This document shows, one piece after another, positions 32,125 to 44,427 of a stretch of DNA of 64,000 bases. Location of the stretch: contig CM041465.1 in NCBI GenBank assembly GCA_023213395.1, forward strand, positions 35,657,741 to 35,721,740, written 5' to 3'. The DNA comes from Cycas panzhihuaensis (lineage: Eukaryota; Cycadophyta). Position numbers and translations under genes: made by a program. Below the pieces are notes generated by a model. The model was not told where the DNA came from, ran no database searches, and saw nothing but the letters and a program-made list of their open reading frames with translations. The first letter of the stretch is position 1; each line of letters starts with the position of its first letter.

Positions 32125-34245
32125 GGTGGTGTGAAAAGATGAATAAGAGTGATGTATATAAATGTGTAGAAAAATGCACTAAGTAGAAGAAGGTGGAGTC
32201 ACTAACACTTGTGACAGGTCTACCTGACGCAGCAGGGAATAATGAAGTAATACAATGTAAGATGTGGAAGCAAAGAGATCACAAATAAGTATGTTATGTA
32301 AGTGATCTAATCAAGATAAGTGAGAAGGCCTATATAGAAGCCAGCATGTGGGTGCACACAACTAATAACCAAAGTGATGTAGGATGTGTAACAAACCCAA
32401 ACCTCTAACTTGTGTCCAAAGTAGGTGAGGTGTCGATGCCTAAGGGGGCTTCTAGTATACGTAATTAATGGCCTTCACCCGCGATAGCTGCACCGTTCCT
32501 TGGTGATGAAATCCAAGTAAACGTGGAGCCCAAGTACTGTCGGTCCTCACCCAGTTCACAATGAGCAGCGATATACTCTCCGAAGAGAAGTACGTGCATG
32601 TCCCACGGCTATGACATATATTGGCCCAGCTAAATTAATTATCTTGATTAAGGGTTTTCAGTTTTCCCAGATGGTTATCAAGATAATCCCGGATCGGAGG
32701 CCGTAGGTATGGCTAACCTGTCCCTCCACCACTATACCGGTTATGACCAGAGCTAGTATGAAACTCACACCTCCCTTAGGACCTGGACTTCGGCCAACCT
32801 TGGTCTATTTCAACCAAGGCGAGTATGCGCACAAGTCAAGAACTGGCGGTATAAAGTTGTCGAGATGAGTTGATTTTAAGGAAAGTGCTCTTGTTCTCGA
32901 ATGATATGTAAAAATAACTAAAAACTGAATGTAAATGAATGTAAATGCTTCACTCAAGTGTTGTTGCAGTGTCCAAGTGTAGTGATGATGTGTCCACCTA
33001 GTGCCCAAGTGGCACTCAATGAGGTCTCCAAGTGCATGCAACCATTAAAATCATACACATGATGAGCCAAATCATCGGATATTGCTCCGATCTAGATGAT
33101 TGGCTTGACAAGGGATTTAAGTACCTTATTCTTTTTACAAAACGGCCAAAATAGGCCTCCAAAAGCCACAAAGGCTATAAACGTCTTTAAAAAACCCCTT
33201 TTACATACAATTATTTTTTTATTTTTATTTTTATTTTTTAAGAAGGGGAAAAAAAAACTAAAAATTTGGGAAATACAATATACGCTGAAAAATGAAATTT
33301 TCAGCAAACTAAGTCTGCTATTGGGCAGACTGTACCGTCTATTATACCGCTATATGGCACACATTTCAAAAAATTTTGAAAAAATTAAAAATTTTCAGAT
33401 TTGCTGCCCTTCACCTGCACTTTACACATATACAAAAATTTTTGAAAAATCTTATCAAAAACAGGCAAAAAAGCCAGTTTTAACTCGCGGCCAAAATGTA
33501 CTAGAAAACCTAAAAATTGTCATAAGTTTTCAACGAAGTATCGGATTCATGTGAGACCTGTCCCAAACGATAGATCGGGACGAGGAGATCCAAAAACATG
33601 TATTATAGCAGGAAAAGACTCCTCGGATTTGTTTAGATCTGAGATTTTTAAATTTAGAGAATGACTGCAAAAACAAGTTGTTTGACCCCTTTAAACTCAA
33701 AATCTCGCGTCGCTCCAGTAGACAAAAGTGCTTAGGAGGCCAAGACGCACCTACTGGTGAAATTTCGTGTGATTCTGGGCACTTTGATTTTTGGCTGTAT
33801 CACAGTAAAAATCCGTACAACAGACTGCCCGTACGATTTGATTTTATACTTTAAAATCTGCCTCTAATCAGTGAGAGTCGCTGATTTCTTCTTTTGCAAC
33901 CTTGAAATCTGACTTTTACTTCAAAAAATGGCCAAAAATAGGCCAAAATGCCAGATTTGGGGCTCAAAAAGATGGCTGAAAATTGCTATCAGTTGAGCAA
34001 TTCCTGTGCTCCTCTAGGCCTACAAATAGGTTGCTTTTAAGCAGCCACACTCCTTCCTCTTATCTGCAGAAATAAAATAGTACAACAACATACAATTTTG
34101 TACTAAAAATCTGCTATAAAAAGAACTTTAAAAAAATGGATTTAAAAAAAAAATCTCAACTCTTCACTTCACATGAATGGTGAAGAAGAGGAGAACATAG
34201 CTTGCAATCTCCTTGCAAGTGAGTGTGGCACTAGGATCCACCCAA
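32125..34245 (-). other. Unusually long leader of Copia B
   Basis: 2.1 kb between primer site and gag without a protein signal. It holds a (T/A)-rich homopolymer region (33210-33420). The 152-codon frame at 33096-33554 on the other strand is low-complexity and fortuitous. Confidence 0.7.
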
Positions 34246-34259
34246 TGGCTCTGATACCA
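34246..34259 (-). other. Primer-binding site of Copia B
   Basis: The minus strand reads TGGTATCAGAGCCA two bases inside the LTR at 34262. Exact initiator-Met complement. Confidence 0.93.
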
Positions 34260-34261
34260 CT

Positions 34262-34629
34262 TGTTGAGGGAATGGATCTAGGGATCTAGTGCACTAACAC
34301 TACACAATTGCAAATAGTGGAGACAAGCACAATGTACTCAACAAGAGAAATGCTAATAGCTTGAGCTCAAAGAGGAGAAGTGTAGAATATGATCGCTCTC
34401 CATGTAATTTCAGCTTATATAATGAGAATGCTCATTAGGGTTTGGAATTTGAGTTTTCCCTCCCAATGACATTCAAATGAGATTACATGAAATTACAATG
34501 AAATGAACTTTATATCATTTCACTTAAGTGACTTAAGCATAGTCACCTTATCCTAAAGTTATAAACATAAAAGTGACTTTATCTAATTCTAACTTTATGA
34601 AATGACCATGTGACATTAACATCGTCACA
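34262..34629 (-). repeat. 5' LTR of Copia B
   Basis: 368 bp intact reference copy of the split left LTR. A TATA-like ATTATATAAG lies on the minus strand (about 34413-34423). Followed by CTTTT. Confidence 0.94.
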
Positions 34630-34634
34630 CTTTT

Positions 34635-35210
34635 CCTTTTCTTCTGAGTTCAAGATGTTTGATTCAATTGGGGTAGATGTTATCACCATTGGCTCTCCAT
34701 GGCCTTTATTCCCTATTTCTTGTGGTGCTTGGGTGCCACTTGACTCAGGTCCATCCATAGATTATCTATTATTTTAGTCATTTTTCCCGATACTCAACCT
34801 CCTTTGTTCCCTATTTCTTGTGGTGTTTGGATGCCACTTGCCTCAAATCCTTCCATAGATTGTTTGTTATTTCAATCATCTTTCCTGATACTCAACCTCC
34901 TTGCCCTTCTAAGTTTTTTCTCATTCAACCATCTTATAACGCTTTCTCTACTTGATTTTGATATCCCCTTAAGTGAAGGTCTCTTTTATGGCTCTTCCGC
35001 CTTCAAAGGTCGTTTATATGGCATTGGAAGGTCACTTGGCTATTGTGGCTTAGTTAAAGCCTACCATCACTCTAACAGCCAGGGTGACTTGATCTTTACA
35101 CATTAGAGAACTCCAACTTCTCTTCTCTTCCCCCCACTAGTGGACTTAGGCAATGGAACCAATGTAGACTTCACCTTTTGCCCCTTGAAAGGTGCACTTG
35201 TCAAGGGTCA
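34635..35210 (-). other. Gypsy leader/gag start of element C, right piece
   Basis: Aligns by eye with J 50590-50990: the ATTGGCTC-CATGGCCTTT phrase, the tandem TTTATTCCCTATTTCTTGTGG / TTTGTTCCCTATTTC block (repeated at 34708 and 34804), and the CACTAGTGGACTTAGGCAA phrase at 35139. Degenerate, no open frame. Confidence 0.72.
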
Positions 35211-35690
35211 CTTTCCAGTAGTCTAGACTAGGGCTTGTTGTCAATATACAGGAGGATTATACATAATATACCACATAAGTCCACAATATAGCATTAATCA
35301 CAATTAACTCAATTATTTTATTAAGCAATATCATTATTTACATCAATTCCATATGATCATATGGCTTTTTCCTGCTAGAACACCATTCATATTACAATAC
35401 TCCTGGCATTCGTACTAAAAAACATGCTATAGGACTCAAATACTTAGCTTTCACATCCAAAATGGTGAGAAATGACCTATAAATACCCTTTGCATTCCTT
35501 TTGGGTAGCAATTGTGACCAATAGTCACAACTATCCCTTTTACATAACATACACCTCTTGGTAATTAGTTCGCTAGTTAATTATTGATTACATTCAATCA
35601 AGACCATCTATCCTTGTGTTTGTACTCTCCTATCTTTGTTTGGCTTGCGTTATGTTCGTTCTGGTTTGTGCGTCCCTCGTATGTTCTAAA
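35211..35690 (-). repeat. Probable 5' LTR region of element C
   Basis: Homologous to J about 51050-51680, including a GTTGTGAC/GTCACAA inverted repeat (35503-35537). Exact TG/CA ends and primer site were not found, so the limits are approximate. Confidence 0.5.
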
Positions 35691-36315
35691 TCTAGTTTTA
35701 TCTATTGTGCATCCTCATTTTGGAACACCCCTTGCTTCTACCCAATTGAGAGTGGTTATGAAAACAGCCTGTATGGAAGCATCCTCATTTTTTACCTCAG
35801 GTATCTAAGATAGAGCGTCCACAATGACGTTTTGTTTACCCTTTTCATATGTCATCATAAAATCAAAGGTTCGGAGCTTGTTTATCCACTTTTGTTGCTT
35901 GTCAAATAGTGTCTTTTGACTTAAGAAGTACTAGACACTGTCGTGATCTGCCATGACAACAAATTTATTCCTGAGTAGATATTGTTGCCATTGGTGTATG
36001 GCATACATTATCACCAGCATTTCATTGTCATAAATGGGTTTGACTCGCTCCTGTATGTTTAGTTTGTGTCTCTCATATGCTCAAGGTCATTTAGTTTGGA
36101 GTAGGACAACCCCTACGGCTATTCCAGATGTGTCGCACTCTAATGTGAATGGCTGAGAAAGATATGGAGTCACAAGGGCTAGTGTTGTGGTCATGGTGGC
36201 CTTTAGTCCTTTGAATACATCTTCGGCTAGCTAGCTCTAAGTAAAAGCATCCTTCATCGTAAGATCGGCTAGAGGTGTGGCAATATGCACATTGTAGTAT
36301 TTCCAAAGTAAAAGG
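35690..36315 (-). pseudogene. Gypsy RT/RNase H fragment L
   Basis: The minus strand reads an RT-RNase H connection (NVHIATPLADLTMKDAFT near 36295-36240) and PFTLECDTSGIAVG (about 36150). FVVMADHDS (about 35970) and the RNase H end DFMMTYEKGKQNVIVDALS (about 35870-35815) follow. Stops occur after DAFT and in the DHDS segment. It is another copy of the J-type family, joined to C's LTR side. Confidence 0.82.
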
Positions 36316-36321
36316 GGAAGT

Positions 36322-36878
36322 TGATTTTATAAGAGAAATTATTATTACAAAGTCAATTTTTAGGAGAATTAAAGGAAAAATCATTCATTTATATTTTATT
36401 TTGAAGTCAATTTTTTGGAGGAAAAATCTGAGATGGGTTTTTTAAGGCTATATATAGAAGAGCCTTCCTCATTGGAAGACATTCTTGGAAAATTATGTCA
36501 TGCTTGGCATAATAGCTTCATGCCATTAGGGCCTCGTGCCTGCTAGAGGGTCGCTTTCTCCTCGAAGAGGGTTCAACACTGTTGGACATTTGTATCAGGT
36601 GCTATTATTATTCCTTATTTACATATGTTGTTGTTATCAATGTATGAATGATATATATCTCTGTTTAATCACGTTTTATGAGTTTACTGCTGTAACTTAT
36701 ATTCTATCTACTATGAATGTATGAAAATATTGGGAAGTACTATTATAATCTGCTAGCATTATTATTTGGAGAAATATTATCGGTGGTGAATGACTATAAA
36801 TATTTCGTTATCTATTGGAAATATTGCTTCTATTGGAAATATGGCTTCTATCTATTGTTTTTCTATCAAGCCCGCTAC
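36322..36878 (+). repeat. Isolated LTR related to the D family
   Basis: Similar in plan to D's LTRs: TTTTTTGGAGGAAAAA, a TATATATAGAAGAG TATA region, and the CTCGTGCC...CTCCTCGAAGAGGG block corresponding to D's AACCCTCG...AAGAGGG. A primer-like CAGTATCAAAGCC follows at about 36886. Ends are uncertain and no second copy is seen here. Confidence 0.45.
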
Positions 36879-36879
36879 G

Positions 36880-37444
36880 ATCAGTATCAAAGCCTCGTTA
36901 TCAAAGGGGCAGAACTAGGAAATAAATTTGGGTCATTTGGAGAAACTATACCAAATTTGAAGAAAATTACTATTGCCATCTATGAACCAACAAGGCATTC
37001 GTGACAGAATTGCAGGTGTTAACTTGGATTTATACCCAAAAATCGAGAAAATAATTAAGAAACCAAACGAAGAATGCACAAGCTATAGAAGTGTAAAGAA
37101 GAGACTCTATTCACAGGATAGAACAAAGAGTTCGCATAACTATGAGAAGACTGAGATCTGCTAGAGAAGAGCATCTTGACTAGGAGACATTAGTCCAAGA
37201 GTTGTTGCGCCAAGGGCTCCCTTGTCTAACTTTGCCAACGTTTGTAGATAGTAGATCATAAGTGAGTAGTACAGAGAGGTTGTGGTGCAGCCATAAAGCA
37301 TAGAGGCGATCTATTTGCAATTGCAAGAAAGGACAAACCACAGACAAACTAGTCCATCAACCCATTTGTAGACCCATAGGGAATGCAAAGCATCGAGAGT
37401 ACTTTCATCATTGTGGAGGATCTCTGAAGGACAATAAGTTCTTG
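36880..37444. other. Unassigned, probably LTR-element internal sequence
   Basis: Begins with a TATCAAAGCC primer-like site, then a short frame 36973-37164 of unknown nature. Stops abruptly where H's truncated LTR begins at about 37445. Confidence 0.4.
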
Positions 37445-37942
37445 AAGATCTTGAAGATAGTTCACCTCTAATTCTAAATGACATAAGAGCAAAACTAAGA
37501 TAAGCAAGATCAAGGAAGCAAGATGATACCAAGATGTGAGGAGGAGGAATTAGTCCTACACCAAAGAATATCAATTGATTAGCAAAATGGCAGCATAACA
37601 TTACACATCAACTCTACATGTGAGACATGAGGAGAGGTCTCAATATATAGAGTAACTGGGGTTACCTAACACCGTTGGATGTTTGCCAAGTGGCAAACAA
37701 CCAAGGTACATGCAATGCATAGCTTGCATGTCATGCATGAGGGACGTGTCCATTAGGCTCTCAAGTGAGTAAAAATGCATGAGGGTCCATTTGACCCTTT
37801 AGTTACAATGTTATGTCACTAGGATGAAAATGGGTGTGCACTTTATCACTTAAGTGATTAGTCACCCCATAAAGTACAAAATAATGAATGAAAGAATAAA
37901 AGAATAAAGTACATACTTAACATGTAAACATAAGGTTTAACA
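37445..37942 (-). repeat. Truncated 3' LTR of Copia H
   Basis: Starts inside the LTR at a GATCTTGAAGATAG phrase and ends GGTTTAACA, next to a 10-C run that is the polypurine tract on the minus strand (37943-37952). Contains the GGATGTTTGCCA palindrome with one arm mutated (about 37676-37702). Confidence 0.9.
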
Positions 37943-39540
37943 CCCCCCCCCCTACTGTTTACAATGTTAAGTCGGACGCCAAGACCATCTCTGAATTTTA
38001 CAATTTTTTCTCTACCAATAGGCTTGGTAAAGATATCTGTTGTCTGCTCCTCTATAGGTCTATACTGAAGGTTGATCTCACCATTCTGCACATGCTCTTT
38101 GATGAAGTGATGATGAACCTCGATGTGTTTGGTCCGTGCATGAAAAATTGGATTCTTGGCTAACTTGAGCACACTTTGATTGTCACAATATATTCTGGTG
38201 GGGTGATTTTGCTCAAGTCCAAGCTCCACAAGAATCTGTCGTAGCTAGATAGCGGACAAGTCTACCGACAATGACTTTGTATTCCGCCTGGAGGTCAAGG
38301 TAACATTGGATTGCTTCTTGCAACTCCATGAAACAGCTCCAGAACCAAGGGTAAAGCAATAACCCGAGGTGGATCTCTGGTTATCCTGACAACCTGCCCA
38401 ATCAGAATCTGAGAACCCTTCCAAGATAAAGTTCTCATTATGTGCATACTAAAGACCATGCTGCAATGTTCCTTTGATGTATTTGAGTATGCGTTTTGTT
38501 GCATTCCAATGTTTCTGATTGGGTTGAGACATGTATCTAGAACAAATCCCAACTACAAATGAAATATCCGGTCGAGTGTTGGTGAGATAAATAAGGCTAC
38601 CAATCAACTGCTAGTAAAGAGTGGAATCTCTAGATTCAGCTTCCTCATTAAGAGTAAGCTTTGTTCCATTCTCCATAGGTGTTGGTGCTGGTTTGCAATC
38701 ATGCATCCTGAACCGCTGCAAAATGTCCCAAGAATATTTTGCTTGGGATATGAAGATAGATCCAGGCTGTTGCCACACCTCAAAGCCTAGAAAATAATGT
38801 AGTAGTCCAAGAGCTGTCATCTCAAAGGTTCTCTTCAAATCATCCTAGAGAATGCGTATCATCTTAGTGTCATTACCAGTGATCACTAAGTCATCAACAT
38901 ACAAGACAATAAAAATGGCATGGTCTTTTTCAACTTTGATATATAAGTTGGGGTCTGATATGGATCGATGAAAACCATGTCTCAAAAAATAATCATCGAT
39001 TTTAGAGTACCATACCCCAAAAACTTGTTTCAAGCCATACAAAGCCTTTTTAAGACGATAAACCAAGTACTCCTTGCCTTGTACTTTGTAACTAGGAGGT
39101 TGTTCCAAATATACCTCCTCTTGAAGATCGCCATTGAGAAAGGCGCTCTTCATGTCCATCTGATATGCGGGCCATTTACATTGAGTAGCTAAGGCCAAGA
39201 TGAGTCTGATGGTGTTCATATTAGCAACAGGTGCAAAGTTCTCCTCATAGTGAATGCCTTTTTTTTGTTTGAACCCTTTTGCAACAAGTCGTGCCTTATG
39301 GCGCTTGAGTGTACCATCAGAATGGAATTTGGTCTTGTAGACCCATTTGCAATTGATTGCCTATTTATGCTTAAGCAATTCTACAAAATCCCATGTTCCA
39401 TTCTTGTCAATAGAATGGATTTCTTCATCCATAGCAGTTTTCCAATTATCATTTTGAGATGCCTCCTCAAAGGTGGAGGGCTCATCAACACAAAGTACAT
39501 TAGCCATGAGTGCATAATTGGTTTGTTGCCTATATTTTGA
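37943..39540 (-). pseudogene. Copia H RT and RNase H
   Basis: RT N-terminus near 39515-39250 (CKWVYKTKFHSD). 38845-39219 holds MNTIRLILALATQ, QMDMKSAFLNGDL and the intact LYVDDLVITG. 38611-38838 and 38295-38552 hold the thumb and RNase H start. 37858-38229 holds CDNQSVLKLAKNPIFHARTKH and DIFTKPIG. It needs at least four frames. The last frame runs through the polypurine tract into the LTR. Confidence 0.9.
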
Positions 39541-40425
39541 TGGATGCTTTCCTTCAATAATCTAGCCATCTTGAACAGTTGAAGTAAACCATTTTGGCAA
39601 TTTTTTAACTGATGTGACTTGAACCTCAATGTCTTCTAGTCTGAGTGAAGGATCAAAAGACGATGTGTTAGGATCAAATGGAGGCGTATCTGCTGATGTA
39701 GACGGTCCAGCAGGTGCAGATGGTATACATGATGTGGAAGATTGAGAGGGAATGAAGTACTCAACAATCTTTATACCTATATCAAGAGGAGGTTGGAAGG
39801 ATACAATTTCCAACTCCTTAGGCTCTTCTTCAGCAAAGATTACATCTCTTGAGATATGCATTTTCTTTCCAATAGGATCATACAACTTGTAAGCTTTACT
39901 ATGAATGGCATAGCCTACAAAGAGGCATTTTAGACTATGTCTAACTTAGATCTTTGTTGATCGGGGATGTGCATATATGCAGTACACCCAAATGCCCTTA
40001 AGTGACTGACGGTTGGCTTCTTACCAAACCAGGCTTCTTCTGGTGTGATGCTCATGATCAAGTAGGACTTTGATTTGCCACATAAACAGCTGTGTGAAAT
40101 GCTTCTGCCCAATATACTCATGTGAGTCATTTTTCATGTATCATGGCTTTGGCTTTGTTTGCCAAAGTCCTATTCATACGTTCAAAGACTCTGTTTTGTT
40201 GAAGAGTATGAGGAGTAGTCTCTAAATGCCATTATCCTTGCAGAATTGAGTGAATTCGTTTGAAGTGAATTCACCTCCATTATCTGACCTTAGTATTTTG
40301 ATTGTATAGCCAAATTCATTCTCTACTTCAAGTTTGAATTCCTTGAACTTCTGGAATGCTTTAGATTTATGTTTGAGGAGGTAAACCCAAACTTTGTGAG
40401 AGAAATCATCAATGAAGGAGATATA
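39541..40425 (-). pseudogene. Copia H integrase C-terminus and linker
   Basis: 39930-40130 (TPEEAWFGKKPTVSHLRAFG) and 39562-39885 (KKMHISRDVIFAEE, then a Ser/Pro-rich linker). The integrase core with its DNGGEF region lies near 40290 in a broken frame. Confidence 0.8.
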
Positions 40426-41100
40426 CTATAATGCACCTCCAAAAGATGTTGTGGACATAGGTCCACATAAATCAGAATGTATCAGTTGTAAAGGATATGA
40501 TGCACGCCATGCTTTGCCTTTAGGAAAAGGCAATCTATGCCGTGTCCCCATTATACAAGCTTCACAAAGGCATTTAGAACCATATAGCTTGGAAAGTCCA
40601 TGCACCATGTTCTTGTTTACCATCAACTTGATATTGTCTAAACACAAGTGGCCTACACGATGATGCCAAAGTTGCATCTTTGTTGATGATAACGTGACAG
40701 AGTAAGCAGAATCAGAAGTTATGTTATTTGCATCCAACTTATAAAGACCATGGTCTTCATGACCAATGGCAACAATCTGATCATGCTTGTCACTGATAAT
40801 ACATTTCCCATTTTTAAACAAAATGCTCATATGTTGCTTGTCCAATTGACTGACAGATAGCAAGTTCTTCTCCATGGAAGGAATGTAGTAGGCATCACCA
40901 TTGGAAAATATTGAAGAAGGGTTTGAAGAAGAATGAAATGAGGCAACTTTGCCTATACCAGAGATCTCCACTGATTCATTGTTGCCAAAAGTTATTGATT
41001 TACCATTTCCTTCTTTGATGTCTTGAAGAAGTTCTTCACTTCCAGTCATGTGTCATGATGGCCCCGAATCAATGATCCAAGTTTGATCAACATCTGAAGT
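40426..41100 (-). pseudogene. Copia H protease to integrase start
   Basis: A 207-codon frame (40426-41049) from the protease C-half (VTFGNN-type segment, YYIPSMEKNLLSVSQL) through GAG-pre-integrase (LWHHRVGHLCLDNI, CLCEACIMGTRH) to the first integrase Asp (IHSDLCGP). Just upstream the protease reads DSGPS followed by TGA, so the active site is present but separated by a stop. Confidence 0.87.
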
Positions 41101-42120
41101 GTGATAAGCACAAAGTAGCTTATCCTTTTCTGCAAACTGATTTGTGTGGCGTTGATTGCCACCTCTAAAACCCCCCCTTCCTCTTTGACCTCCTCGATAT
41201 GCACCTCGATTTGGTCGAGGGGGATATTGTTGTTGTTGTTGTTGAAATCATTGCTGTTGTTGGAATTGTTGACGAGGTTGTTGTTGTCTCTAATGTGGCT
41301 TTTGCTGTTGTGTATGTTGAAGATCCACTTTCTTCTTTCGACAATTAGGAGCAATGTGGCCAACTTTGCCACAATAATGACAGATATCATTGGCTTTTGA
41401 AGTGCCAATGTTCATAGTCCCAAACTGTTTTGTAAGTGAAGGTTTGAGAGTTTGTTTGGCCTTCAACTTGGCCATGAAAGCTCCTGAAGTAGATGCCCCA
41501 TTATCGTTCTCTTTATCATAGATTTGCTCCTCTTGAAGTAACAAACTCTCTAGTTGATTGAAGGTCATTGTAGAAAGAGAGCCATCTCAAGTGATAGATG
41601 AAATAAAGCCATTGAAGTCTTTAGGCAAAGCTCGAATGGTAGTGGTGACAAGTTCATCCCTTGAGGCAGGTTTGCCTAAAGTATTCAATTCATTACAAAC
41701 TTCTTTAATGGAAGCAAGAAATGCTGACATAGGCTTTACATACTTTATTGAATAAAGCTTTGCTTTGACAAACAAAATGCAAGCTTCATCTCGCCTTTCA
41801 TACAGGGAGGACAAAATGTCCCAAGCTTCCTTATAAGTTTCAGCATTTGCAATATTTTGATCAACATTTACATCAATAACCATATACAAGAATGCAAAGG
41901 CTATTTCATCCTTGGCTTCCCAAAAAGCAACATAATCAGGATCAGGATCAGCAACCACACCATCAACTTCCATAGGTTCAGGTACAGGATATCGGCCAGA
42001 AACATAGCCCCAAAGTTCATTCATCTTTAAGAGGTTTTGTGTTTGCCTCTTCCAATTTTGATAATTCTCTTGTCCTATCAACTTGATTATGCATGCATTT
42101 ATCATATTTAGAGCATCCAT
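41101..42120 (-). pseudogene. Copia H gag
   Basis: ATG at 42120; 177 codons to 41587 (NYQNWKRQTQNLLKMNELWGY), then a CGA-to-TGA-type stop. It resumes in 41290-41568 with the knuckle CHYCGKVGHIAPNC. The RGG-rich tail reads in a third frame (41046-41408 region). A poly-Gln-like GTT/TGT repeat lies at 41220-41300. Confidence 0.88.
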
Positions 42121-44427
42121 GTTTAAGTTGTAGAAGGCTTGAAGCTAGAAGATGACTTGGAAACTCAATGCTTTCATTGCTTAAGTTCCACCTTCTAACA
42201 AAACCAACAATCATGATCTTACTAGAAGATCCAACAACTGAATGGAGTGATGAGGGGTGGAGGACTAAACAAAAGAGTTGGTCCAACTTTGATCTATAAA
42301 GGAGATCCAACAGTTGACCAAGCCAAATCTAGGACAAGGCAGGTAGGGTTGATTTGCATGGACGTACTATGCTTTCCTTGGAATTCACAGCCCCAATAAC
42401 CCCCTTTTCGAACCTCCTTTCCCTCAAACAACCTTAATTGTCGTGCACTGACCATACGGTCAGTTGGTCCCCTAGGGAATGCACCAAGCTTAAGGTTATT
42501 TTAGAGGCAAGGTTTGAACCTTTTTCGGCCTCTCCAACAAAATTTTAAAGTCACTTTTTAGAAGATTAAAGTGGACCTAGGATTTATTTTACTTGGATGA
42601 TGTACTTATGAAAGATGCTTGATTAAGCTTACAATGAAAAGGGCTTCGAAAGAAGCAATCTAGTACATCCAATGAACACTTAGAAGTGTTGTTACAATGA
42701 GCACTTAATGAAGTGAGAGTGCTATACAAATCCAAGTAAAATATGATCGAGTATAATGAGTTTTGAGAAAGTAAGCACTTGAAAAAATGCTAAGTACTCA
42801 ATGAAGGAAAGCAAAAGCCTTGTGATGAAAGTACAAGTGGGTTCCTTTTAATGCTCAAAATTGAAGAGAAGAAGACCACTTGCGAAATGAAGACACCAAG
42901 CACCAAGTGTTGGGACTTTAAAATAGTCCCAACAATCAACAAATGAAGTGATTTTATTAAGTAAAAGTGTTCTTGAGCCCTTTTTTGTGACTAAGGGCAA
43001 TAGGTCACCATGCAAGGTGCCTTAGAGAAAGTGTTGGGAAAGTGATAAATATCACTTTAACAAACTATTAACACTTTAAAATCACTTTAACAAGGCCTTT
43101 TAACATTTGTACAACATCAAATAAGTGTTAAAGAAAGTTTGGAATGCTATAATACAAAGGCTGAAAAAAAAAAAAATTGAAACTTTGAACAACAAAGACA
43201 CCTCGCAGGGTGCCTTAGAAAGCACTTTAAAACAAGTATTTTTAATCTTCAATGATAAGAAAATGACTTAGCATCAGCCATTTAATGAAGTCACTATGTA
43301 TCAAAGAAGATTTTTTGACTTCAAAAGTGAAAAAAGATGATTTTTTCCTTAAAAAACTTAAGCTAATGATCACCATGCAAGGTGCCTTTGATAAAAAAAA
43401 CTTAAGAAAAGAAAAAATTTTCACTTTTTTAATGTGAATAATCACAAAAAATACTTGACTCAGTCTTTTTAACATAAAAGTGAGATTAATGATGTCAAAA
43501 GACTGAAAAATTACTGAATTTGGCTTAGAAAAGGTGATTTCCGGTGATTTAAAGTAATTTAACGTAAAACTTTAGAGTATATAAAGTTTATCAAAATGAG
43601 AATATTCAAAAGAATATTTTTAAAATTATAAACTAAAGTTCAAAATGTTAAAGTGACTTCAAATATTTCAAAAATTGGATTTCGATCAACAGCGACGACA
43701 CGGGCAACTTTCCAAACACGCAGGAGGCCCGAACACGTTGTATACTCCTCCGATCGTGACGAAATTGGAACAGTAGGGTCGCACAGTGAGTACGGAGGTA
43801 CACCTCCAATTTGAGCTCACTTCATGACACATGGAGAAAGAACAAACTACTAGAACTGTTGGCTAGGTGCACTGTTAGAGAGCAAGAAAATGACGACACA
43901 ACACTGTTAACACTTCCGTACAGCCATGAGGAGGACATGTGGGACCCACAGGGAGTGTACAAACTTCTTCAAACAAGTAGGACACTCCAGCAAGTATGCA
44001 TGAGTGATTTTGTATTCTCCATGTGGGGTTTGAGGGCTGAAAAATGACCAGAATTAAACCACAGCCTACAGGAAGTCAATAACTTGAAATAATCTCAGCC
44101 AGTGAGATTTAAAACTCATCATAATACTCCAACACCCTGATTTGCAAGAAGAACCGACTGAAAAATCCAATTTTTAGTAGAAAAACACGAGAAAACGTGA
44201 GTTAACTAGCTCAAAAACCCTTGATGAAGGTCTAAAAAAGATTTTAGATCAGAGTACAATGAGCTCCAAGCTTTTAGAATACTCCAGAAAAGTCTTGATC
44301 TGCAATGGTAAGTTTAAACAAACCTTGGATCGCCTTCGGAGAGCAAAGGTCATCACCAAGGTTTTGTAAAACCCACTCTAAGTCTCCCTTGAAGAAGAAA
44401 TCAGAACAGAGGGAACTAGTCTCCTCT
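42121..44427 (-). other. Gag leader of Copia H
   Basis: 2.3 kb, no protein. Conserved block with the palindrome ACTGACCATACGGTCAGT (42447-42464, one mismatch) and hairpin GCATGGACGTACTATGC (42357-42373). The repeated phrase CACCATGCAAGGTGCC (43009, 43372) also occurs in the F and A leaders. Confidence 0.75.

Larger units (their letters stand above)
19727..34629 (-). mobile_element. Copia LTR retrotransposon B (second family), hosting A
   Basis: Minus-strand Copia. The right LTR is 34262-34629 (368 bp). The left LTR is split by element A into 19727-19767 and 26780-27106; the parts sum to 368 bp once A's CACTA duplication is counted once. The target duplication CTTTT flanks both ends (19722-19726 and 34630-34634). 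An initiator-Met primer site lies at 34246-34259. Gag, protease, integrase, RT and RNase H follow in Copia order but are broken. Its sequence family differs from A, F, G and H. Confidence 0.95.
12990..35690 (-). mobile_element. Gypsy element C, split in three by nested insertions
   Basis: Minus-strand pieces at 12990-13462, 19250-19726 and 34630-35690 form one continuous match to the gag-leader-LTR region of element J (about 49680-51680). The gaps are insertions I and B, each with its own target duplication. Only the 5' half of C survives; its pol and 3' LTR are missing left of 12990. Right of 35690 is another Gypsy fragment in which C may be inserted. Confidence 0.8.

Noticed and set aside
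33096-33554. 152-codon ORF
   Set aside because: Low-complexity Phe/Lys/Ile translation of an A/T-rich leader with no family resemblance.
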